Positions 55,317 to 64,000 of a stretch of 64,000 nt of DNA are shown one piece after another; within the stretch, counting starts at the first letter, position 1; the number at the start of each line of letters is the position of its first letter. Made by a program: the position numbers and the translations under genes. Source of the stretch: Gordius sp. MW1 (lineage: Eukaryota > Nematomorpha > Gordioida > Gordea > Gordiidae); NCBI GenBank assembly GCA_964036665.1, contig OZ038528.1:16107245-16171244 (forward strand). Reading direction: 5' to 3'. Below the pieces are notes generated by a model. It did no database searches and was not told where the DNA came from. It worked only from the letters and a program-made list of their open reading frames with translations.

Positions 55317-57780
55317 ATAACAATACAAAACAAGGTAAAGATTTGAAGCAAGAAGAAAGGTCATTACGATGGCTAATTCAGGTTCATACCGTTGTAAATC
55401 TTTGTACTTTTGTACCAAGACTTGTTCCTTTTTTTACCCTCACAAAATTATTATAACAAATACGGGATCGGATCGGCTTACACAAAACATTCATTTCTTT
55501 CTCTCTTATCAGATTACCCGTCTTTCCAGTTATTTATTCCCCAACAAAAGCATTCGTGAATGAATAGATATTATATTTATTTAGATTTACTTAACTGTTA
55601 TTAATGCACGGAAGCTTGTTAGTTACTACTTCCTAACGGTACAAAGTATATACAATCTGCAGCCTTTTTATACCTTAATACAATATCAGATTTCCACCGC
55701 GCCATCAATATCATAATTGATAGGGTCAGAAATTTATTAATTGCTAGGCAATTTACTTGTAATTTACAATAAATTTAGGATAAAGTTGTCTCATAAATTT
55801 GATATTTAAGCGCGACATTTTTAAACGGGTAACTATGTAAATTTGATGAGGCAATAAGCGTTGTGATGTGATGATAATACAATTTGACTGAGGGAGGAGA
55901 CATTACTTTATACTTTATTAAAATGGGGAAAAGAACATGAGCTTCTTCCCACCAATTTCTAAGCTTTATTTATCACTTCAAAAAAATCTTCATACAACAC
56001 ACACACTCCTTCACGCCCCCCTTCTTTTGCAATCGCGCGTTATACATTTATTATTAGTTTTTATCTATAAAGCGATTCTTAACTTAAGCAGTGCATCCCC
56101 CCCCCCGTCCCCTCCCCCGTTCTATACCTTTTTTTTTATTAAATTTATATTATTGAGTCGAGCTAAGGAATTTTATGTTCTTATCTTGAATTTCCAATTA
56201 ATATTAATGACGATGGTCGTGTTGAAATTATTCGAAAAAATCAATTAAGTCCCTCCCCCTATATAAATATTTGGCAAAGTATGATTGATACAGTTCGATC
56301 GGACAGAGAATTTGATGGAAACAATTAATTCACAAAAACTTCGTCACCTAAAGCTTGCGATTTGCCAAATAGTTTTCGCAAATTTATTCAGCATTCAATC
56401 ACGATCCACCTCTATGAACAAGTCGATCTGTGGAAACAGGGTATACTACTAACATTTTAAACTTTAAGACGCGATTTATATATTCTTATTTAGAGTAACT
56501 TAAGTGATTAAATAAAGAAACAAATTTTCGACCATCAATTATATGTATTTGTTAGATTCCGCACCATAATAACGAAATTCTTTTTTACTAAATCTTATTG
56601 ATAGATATTTGCGTATGACTATGATTTTATATTGGCAATATTTATAATTTTTGAAAATCAGGTAGTACATTTGTAAAAATTTATTGCGCTCATTCGACTA
56701 TAAATTACGTGCCTAAATTGTTTTAAAAGAAAATAAAAATCAAAGGAGATTCTTATTATGCTAAATGACTTTAATTTAAAAATTGTCTTTTCTAAGCGCA
56801 TTTTGCTAAAATATGTTTTATTTCGAATTAGTCCATTGAAACTGACTAATTGTGAGCAACATTCTTATGATTGGAAAGCCTAGATCATCTCGCGAAATTT
56901 TCCATTTTCTTCATCTGACCCCTTTTGCGCATTTTTCCCATAGGAATAATCATTCAAAATATATCAATATATCATTTATTCTCTTCTCACTACATTGAGA
57001 GTTTTTTATCCCAAACCAGACCCCTTAATTTATTCGATTATTTCCCTAAACCACCTATTTGCCTTTTATTATTTTGTGTGATTTATTCAACAACACAATT
57101 GGGATTTATATGTTATTAACACATAAAAATGGATATACTGATTAAGGCGGGTCAGTATGCTGCTGCTTGTGGTGAGAATAAATATTGGCCACATTCTTAG
57201 ATAGGGAGATAATAAATGCTAAATCAATCGTTACCAAATTATGGCACGTTCGTCTATTTTATAGTCATAATTTATGCTTAAAAATGGGAACAGGGCGAAG
57301 ATTAGTGGAATCTTTCATTTTATTATTTAATAAATTTTTAAAAGAATCTTATAATATTGTAAACTACTCGGATTAAAACTCTTCAATATCCTCTTTATTT
57401 AGTGCAGACTTAAATGATGCTTTTTATTTTTATTCAATATATTTAACATTTGATGAACTCCTTGTGCTTAGCAAATGTTTTTTATTCTAGAATGGGTAGT
57501 ACAGGTGAAAGTATTGTGTTTTTATCGTGCAGTATACGTATCCCAGGTTGTCGTAGTGTTTCGTGCTCCTTTCACTAATTTTAATTGCTACTTTTTTAAC
57601 AATCGCTACTTACCTTTTAAACTTGATTATCTATTTATTAATAGTTGTCCCCTTGTCATTATATCTCGCCTAAATTAAATATTTGGAAATCAAACAGCTC
57701 CATAATAACTGAAAAATATTCTTCACTGATTAAATATGATGATGATTAAACCTTGTGGTTCTTGCTAAATAAATAACTTT
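55317..57780. other. AT-rich non-coding sequence
   Basis: No gene or complete repeat is recognised. TTAATTGCTAGGCAATTTA at about 55,738 may be a decayed solo end of the composite repeat. A poly-C/CCT stretch lies at 56,097-56,118. Confidence 0.5.
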
Positions 57781-57928
57781 CTTGGGAATAGCCAGGGGGC
57801 GGCTGCCCCCTCTAAATCCAGAAAATACTAAAAATTTAACTTAATTATGGCCTAAAATTCATAACATTCTGATTTTGGCTCTCCCTAAAGCAATATTGCC
57901 CCCCTCTAGTTGCAATCCTGAATACATG
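57781..57928. mobile_element. Decayed hAT-like MITE, CATGGGCGTAGCC family
   Basis: CTTGGGAATAGCCAGG to AATCCTGAATACATG. It is flanked by ATAACTTT and ATACTCTT (6 of 8). Its interior resembles the copies at 1,902 and 59,202. Confidence 0.6.
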
Positions 57929-59201
57929 ATACTCTTAATACCAACTTGAGTATAACAACCATAAAAATTTGTTATACAATAATCGGGCGGGTTGTCCTTA
58001 ATACAAAGCTGATTAATCCGTGCCACCTTAATCCTAATACAAGAAACTGATTAACCTAATTTTTCAAAAACACATCTTCCCATGGTTTTGCACTGGATTA
58101 AAAACGCCTTAAACGGATAAAATATCGTTGAACATTACGTTTTTGTCTCTTTAATCTTTACTCCAGCTATTGATTTTTTGTGTGCAAATGTTTATAATAT
58201 TCTAAAATTTTAATATCTGGAATTTAAATAGCCCACACCTTAGTTTCATGTAAAACAGTTGCTTTTAAGATTTAAATCGTGTCAAAACTTTCACTTACAC
58301 TAAGTGTTTATATACGTTTAAATCTTTGATTTGACTTACATATATATCATAATAACATCTGCCATCAAATTTTCAAAATTTTATAAGATCTATAAAATAT
58401 ATTCATAGCAATGTTAAATTACAAGAAACATCGAACACTATCTAAATACTTATTGGATTTGAAAGATAAATAAAATGCTATATTAGCCAAATGTAATTCG
58501 AAAAAAATGTGAAACTTTTTTACAAAAGTTATCATCATACAAAATGAGGTGCGATTCGGAATAATTTAACAAGTCTTTGGTATAATCAGCTCTAGCTTTA
58601 TAGTTTAATTTTGTGGAAGCAGGTGCAGGCCAAAAAAAAATAACCTTGATGCCGCCAATTTTTACACCAATCCAAGTTTCACACAACATTGTTTTAATCT
58701 ATGGTTAAATTTTTACCATAAACCAAACATTTGCTAAAGTATCATTTTAATATGCGTTTATTCACCATAAAAATGTATGCGAATTTATTATAACTATGTA
58801 TTTGTAAAAAAATTATCAATTAATTTTTTTTGGTACTTACACAACGTCCATTTTCTTTATGTGGCCATCCCTATGGCTATATCATAAATTTATTACACCA
58901 ATTTGTTAGGTTGGGTCCTTTTTTGGGTAACCTTCTGGGTTTAACTAATCTAATCAGACCCCTTAGATTGATGGTTCAAAATGGGCTGCGGCATTATACG
59001 CCTCAATTCTTTGTTGTATCAAAAAATTTCCCCCCTTTTAAACCAATGCCAACAATTTATTATATTTATGGGTTTATCTTGAGTGGCAAATCTTTGTTAA
59101 ATTTAATATATTCGTTGAACTAAAGCTGAATTCATACGTTTTATCTCTAATAAAAAAAGAATAAGTTTATTGATGTATTACGAAAGAAGGCGAGGGCATG
59201 G
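57929..59201. other. AT-rich non-coding sequence
   Basis: No gene is recognised. The open frame at 58,830-59,123 gives a hydrophobic peptide of no known family and looks like chance. Confidence 0.4.
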
Positions 59202-59368
59202 CATGGGCTTAGCTAAGGGGGGGGGCAGGGAGGGGCGGCTGCCCACCTCTAAATTTAAAAATTTGTTGAAATTTATTAAAATGATGGCTAAATTTTCAAA
59301 TAATGATCATTTTGCCCCTCCCTAAATCATTATTGCCTCCCTCTAATTCCAATGCGGCTACGCCCATG
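59202..59368. mobile_element. hAT-like MITE, CATGGGCGTAGCC family
   Basis: CATGGGCTTAGCTAAGG to GCGGCTACGCCCATG. The flanking GGGCATGG and GGGCAAGG are consistent with a target duplication, though the right boundary is ambiguous by one base. Confidence 0.75.
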
Positions 59369-60978
59369 GGCAAGGGTGTTAGATTTATAAAATTCACCAT
59401 ATTTATTTAGAGCTAAGAATCTTTATATCCTATGGAAAAAAATTATTTAGGATGCGTGGTTTTGTGGTGGTAGTAGAGGGATTTTTGACAAATGGGGATT
59501 AATTCAACTTTCTCTTTGTAAAATTATGTTTATGAGTGATCTACTTCATACGGCCTTTTAATAGTAAAACAAGCTTCTTGAAATATTACAAATGGGGCCC
59601 TGTTGCAAACCATATGTTATGTAGATTAACTAATTTCATGGATCACCGCCCATTCTTAGCTAAGCGAATTAGTATATTTAAATAAATGCAAGTGAAAAAT
59701 GTAGACTATGCTTGAAATGTAATATATATTTGATTTAACACGGTCAAACTTAGATAACAAAAAACTTTGTCCATCCAGGTGGCTGATTTTTATTAAAATT
59801 AAATAGATAGACTAAATCTAATTCAGTTATATTAAATGATTATTATTTCCCTAAAATCTTAAAAATCCCTTCTAAAACCATTTTATAATAAATATTTATT
59901 TGAATTTGTAAAATTGTGCAATATTATTCTTCATTAATGAACTTAATTTAAAACTGAACAAATCTTGCGTAGTGTGGGCCATTATGGATCAATAAGCCAG
60001 TTGGCATTATATAACCCCGGTGTAATATGTTATTTTCCGATATTTTAATAAATTAATAAGGGCATGGTTAAAGAAGGACATTGTCCTAGATGTTATTTCT
60101 TGACCGCATCATTGGTTGAAGATATATTAAACAAAAATATAAAATGATTGATCTATAACAAATATTTTTTAAAAAATATTTTTTATATTTTTTTCCTACA
60201 GATTCAAAATTGTTACAAATACAGTATTTTTATCCGTTTGGCTCCATAAGTTCACGATTTACCTGTCAATAGTTTATAAATTCTAAATAGTTTATAAAAT
60301 TTGTAAAACTTCTTAAAATGTCTTGAAACCTACAATCGTTTTTTATACGACAGAAAATCGGCATAACTATCTGTAAATATAATTCATTAGCCATAACCGA
60401 ATGTTTTCCCAATATTTACGTTACGATTCTTAACTTTTTAATTTATTTATCTCACCTTCACAAAATATGTAATTCTCTTTAAAAAATAATAAATGAGTAT
60501 AGTGTCAGATATTGTTCAGAATAATACTGTACTAGAACTGCAGACTAAATATCCATGTGTCAATGTTATAAGATTGCCGAGTGAAGAGTAAAATTTAATT
60601 ATAATATGCGTTAGACTTAGAAGCACTTTGTTAAGCTATTGTCCATCTTTTGCCATAAATTAATCAATTGACACGTATATTAGGTCTTCACTTCATCATA
60701 TTATAATGATAATTATACAATTTGTTTGGTTTGGACAATAGACCTTGGCAAGACAGGAGGCTTGAACAAATAATAAGGTACGTCTATGTAGCGAGAGCAA
60801 TTAAATTATCAAATTACTAACGGTAAGTATTATAACAAGGTGTGAAGCTATTAATTAATTATAATTAAAAAAAACTTTAGAATTTAAGGGGAAATGAATT
60901 TGGTTTGTCTTTGAAACCCCCTTATACTTATTATTGATTCTTTTAAAAAGGTTGCTTTAATAGTTCACCAGCTAGTGT
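59369..60978. other. AT-rich non-coding sequence
   Basis: No gene, RNA gene or repeat is recognised. Confidence 0.5.
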
Positions 60979-62672
60979 TTTAATTGCTATGCAATTTATA
61001 GGCTCGTTTTTGGTTGTCCGTCCGTCGTCCGTCCAAGTTATTGGCGCCAGCCTTTTTTAACTTAAATTAATATATTGTTCTTGTTAATACCATTGATAAT
61101 ATGACTTTTTGACCGTCCGCAGGCTACTGACCATTGAAAAAAATTACCATTGGCCAAATCAATCGAAATTTTTTGTTCGTTTTTGAATAGGTTAACATTG
61201 ATAATTACCCCATGCCCTCCACTACAAGGGCCTATGCCTCTACTGATATGGGTCCCTGTTAATTAAATTAATATTTTGTTCTTGTTAATACCATTGATAA
61301 TATGACTTTTTGACCGTCCGCAGGCTACTGACCATTGAAAATAATTACCATTGGCCAAATAAATCGAAATTTTTTGTTCGTTTTCGAATAGGTTAACATT
61401 GATAATTACCCTATGCCCTCCACTACAAGGGCCTATGCCTCTACTGATGTGGGTCCCTGTGCTCCTACAAAAGTTTTAATTGCTATGCAATTTATGGGCT
61501 CACTTTCAATTTACCGAATGTCTTGTCACGCGCCGAATGCCTTGCACCGAATGTCTTGTCACGCTTTTTTTAACAGTATATATATTGCTATTATTAATTT
61601 AACTAGTTTTTAGGTTCAAATCCCGGTTAATTTAACCAGTTTTTGGGTTCGAAACCCGGGTTTTTTTTTGACTATTATGATTGTTCCTGTTACTACCAAT
61701 GCTATTATAACTTTTTAGCCGTCCGTTGGCTACTGACCGATGGAAAAAATGACCATTGGACAAAATGGGAATCGAAATTATTTTTTTCGTTTTTTTTGAT
61801 TATTACGATTGTTCCTGTTCCTACCATTGCTATTATGACTTTTTGGCCGTCCGCTGGCTGCTGACCAATGGAATAAAATGACCATTGGCCAAAATGTGAT
61901 TCGAAAATTTTTTTTCTCGTTTTTTTTGACTATTATGAATTTATATCCACTTTTACCGTGTCCTGGCTGCTGACCAATGGAAAAAAATGACCATTGGCCA
62001 AAATGTGATTCGAAAATTTTTTTTTCGTTTTTTTTACTCTTATGAATTTATATCCATTTTTACCGTGTGCTGGCTGCTGGCCAATGGAAAAAAATGACCA
62101 TTGGCCAAAGTGAGCATCAAATTTTTTTTTCCCGTTTTTTTGGCTATCATTGACTTATAGAGTATCTGTTGGTACTGACCAATGGAGAAAAAATGACCAT
62201 TCGCCAAATTTTTGATTTTTTTAATTAAATATTGTTCAAATTCAACAAACATTTCTCCCAACAATTCTGCAAATTCTTAACATTGTGATGTTTTATGATA
62301 TAATGTTTAACCCCCATAATCACTAAAGGCCGTAAAAACTAATGTAATACGCAACTAGATGCAAACACTAAATCTAACCCTAACCCTTGCCTATATTACA
62401 TTTTGCCTATATTACATTTTGCCTATAAATGGAAAATTTGTATAAATAATTAATTAAGCATTAGGCATTTAATATCCCCCTATAGGCATTCTCGCCCCTT
62501 TCCACCTTTCTCGCCCATAAATTGCATAGCAAATATAATACATTTATACGAAGTAAAGATGAGTCGTCCCCCCTTCCCTTCCCCCCTTCCCTTCCCCCCT
62601 TCCCTTCCCCCCTTCCCTTCCCCCCTTCCCTTCTCCCCTCCCCCTTCCCACGAGGGCCGAAGCCCCGAGTTT
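60979..62672 (-). repeat. Composite tandem-repeat element, copy D
   Basis: Minus-oriented copy, the most rearranged. From left: a TTAATTGCTATGCAATTTA end (60,980), two tandem units of about 195 bp (61,066-61,461), a second full terminus TTAATTGCTATGCAATTTATG (61,478), three 18-bp CCGAATG-CTTG-CACGC units (about 61,515-61,566), the hairpin minisatellite (61,660-62,200), the relic of the small open frame (frame lost), CTAACCCTAACCC, an expanded CCCTTCCCCC tract (62,570-62,650) and the GGGCCGAAGCCCCGAG end. The two left termini suggest one copy beside or within another. Confidence 0.8.
61066..61461 (-). repeat. Two tandem units of about 195 bp in copy D
   Basis: Both units run from TTAATAT(A)TTGTTCTTG through CCATTGGCCAAAT and CCCTCCACTACAAGGGCC to GGGTCCCTGT. 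They are nearly identical, so the duplication is recent. Each contains one CCAAT hairpin unit. Confidence 0.8.
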
Positions 62673-63221
62673 TTTAATTAGTGTTCAATTTATACGTTTT
62701 TTACTTATTTTTGGTCTATAACAAGTGAGATACTTATAATATTCACTTACATAAAATCTAAAAGTTGTTTCAAAAAAAGGAGCCAGATACTTTGTTGTCC
62801 CTAGCATAAAAGTTTTCTAGTTCCTAGTTTTTCAGCTTCAAAAACGTCTACATTTAAAACTAGTTCTTTTAATAACTCTTATTTGTATAAATATCAACGT
62901 AACAAATAATAAAAGGTTAGGCTAAGTTAACAAAAAGCGACGCAATTTTCAACCATAAAACTTATTTTCATGAAGGAATAAATGCTACTTAAGCCAAAAT
63001 CTAAACATTGCTGGTTATTTATTAGGTTATTTTACGTTAAGACTATGCGTAGCCTTAAGTGAAATTAAGTTCCAAAATATGTAAAATGATCTAAGACAAT
63101 TCTAAGAAACAAGCCCTATTTTGGTTTTATTTAAATTAAATTATTATTTGGGGTAGGAGGAAATAAATATTTAAAAATAAGGTGGTCAAGATATAATTCT
63201 GAATAAAAGAATAGTTTTTAA
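62673..63221. other. AT-rich non-coding sequence
   Basis: No gene is recognised between composite repeat D and the hAT element. Confidence 0.5.
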
Positions 63222-63965
63222 TAGTGCTGTAAACATTTTAAAAAAAATCGAACGCGTTCACGTTCATTTTCAAAAAAAAGGAACGCCTTCACGTTCGTTC
63301 AAATTTTATGATAATTTTTTTTTAAATTTAATTTAATATAAATAAATGTCTTATATTTTTTAACACAATATATAAGCCATGATAAAAAATAATAGGTTTA
63401 TTTCGATAATATAATTGTAAATATAATACAATAGAGCGAATAGAAAGATTTTTTTATTTATTAAATATTTTTCTTATCAAATTTAAATAATAATTGTTTT
63501 TCAAAATTTTCGTCTGATAAGCAGGAACGCTTGGCAGTTAATACAGGGGTAGCTATACTAAAAACCCACTCCACAGGGGCAGATGAGGGGATTTGAGTAT
63601 TATACTTAATAAACAAATCTTTTAAAGCAGGAAATTTATTAAAAACATTTAATGTCCTTCGCTTCAAAAAATTGCGATAAGGTATCATCCTTCAATTCGC
63701 CCGCTACCTCCTCGTCAAAAAATGTACTTTGGAATCGACAGTTCTTTCATTATCAATTCTAGGGGTTTCAAACCCTTTTTTCAATAAAACTAAAAGTTCA
63801 TTCTTTTTTACATTTAGTAATTATTAAATTCAGTCCTTTATATTAAATGAGTATTTATCATATTTTTGCCATGGCAATGCAATTCATCTGCTGATCTTGA
63901 ATATTCAGAATCTGAAGATGACGACGATATTATAATAGATTGTCTATATTAACCTATAAATTGAA
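63222..63965 (-). mobile_element. hAT DNA transposon, 3' part (decayed)
   Basis: The terminus TAGTGCTGTAAACA at 63,222 is of hAT type. It is followed by GAACGCGTTCACGTTC-like subterminal motifs, and a transposase C-terminus reads toward it on the minus strand. Coding traces (a Ser/Asp-rich stretch, SSSSDSEYSRSADE) continue to about 63,960. The rest would lie beyond the window or has been cut by the repeat end at 63,979. Confidence 0.7.
63461..63715 (-). pseudogene. hAT transposase C-terminal dimerisation domain
   Basis: The peptide contains IPSSAPVEWVFSIATPVLTA followed by KRSCLSDENFEKQLLFKF, the classic hAT family C-terminal dimerisation signature (usually SSAPVERVFS...LSxxNFExLLFLK). Upstream codons (TFFDEEVAGELKDDTLSQFF) lie in another frame, so a frameshift near 63,690 breaks the gene. 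It is a candidate relative of the transposase that mobilised the hAT-like MITEs, though its terminus differs from theirs. Confidence 0.8.
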
Positions 63966-63978
63966 ATATAAATAAAAA

Positions 63979-64000
63979 AACGAGCCCATAAATTGCATAG
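63979..64000 (+). repeat. Terminus of a fifth composite repeat, cut by window end
   Basis: ACGAGCCCATAAATTGCATAG is the conserved 3' end of copies A-D. Only the end is present here, directly against hAT sequence, with no composite-repeat body before it, so it may be a solo end. Confidence 0.55.

Noticed and set aside
58483-59123. Two open frames (58,483-58,689 minus and 58,830-59,123 plus)
   Set aside because: Hydrophobic or mixed peptides with no known motif, no conserved start context and no splice signals supporting a gene.

Overview
The window is animal nuclear DNA: very AT-rich, with spliceosomal introns, poly(A) signals and many small transposable elements. The only host gene I can support encodes a MARK/Par-1 family microtubule-affinity-regulating kinase. 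Its kinase and tail sequences resemble bilaterian MARK/Par-1 proteins. The tiny introns (39-109 bp), among others swollen by repeats, fit an invertebrate such as an arthropod, but I cannot place the species from sequence alone.

Layout. 1-21,267 is mostly non-coding: miniature hAT-like elements, one copy (A) of a composite tandem-repeat element, two PIF/Harbinger-like MITEs in opposite orientation, and at 4,116-4,244 a candidate first coding exon of the kinase. 21,268-30,375 holds 17 coding exons covering the kinase domain, UBA domain, a long low-complexity spacer and the C-terminal KA1 domain. The 3' UTR runs to a poly(A) signal at 30,982, with a second at 31,836. 32,760-37,579 is a minus-strand RTE-type LINE, broken up by composite repeat B and by a GC-rich hAT-like MITE. 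38,724-40,160 and 48,586-50,250 are two diverged copies of one segment. Between them lie a GC-rich MITE and a plus-strand RTE LINE (about 41,400-48,587), which itself carries a Ty3/Gypsy LTR element (43,948-48,145). 50,253-64,000 holds composite repeats C and D, further hAT-like MITEs, a pogo-like MITE, and a decayed hAT transposase at the right edge.

How the parts relate. The kinase gene would act in cell polarity and microtubule regulation; nothing beside it forms a pathway with it. The rest records layered transposition: LTR element into LINE, MITE into MITE, MITE and composite repeat into LINE. The least explained component is the composite repeat family (four copies, 1.05-1.9 kb). Each has a GGGCCTTCGGCCC palindrome at one end, a G-rich tract, a small open frame, a hairpin-bearing minisatellite (98-130 bp spacing), a 58-bp and a 61-bp tandem array, and a TTGC-ATA-GCAA hairpin end. 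Comparison with the second LINE copy gives an empty site for copy B and shows no real target duplication, which points to a rolling-circle (Helitron/Helentron-like) origin.
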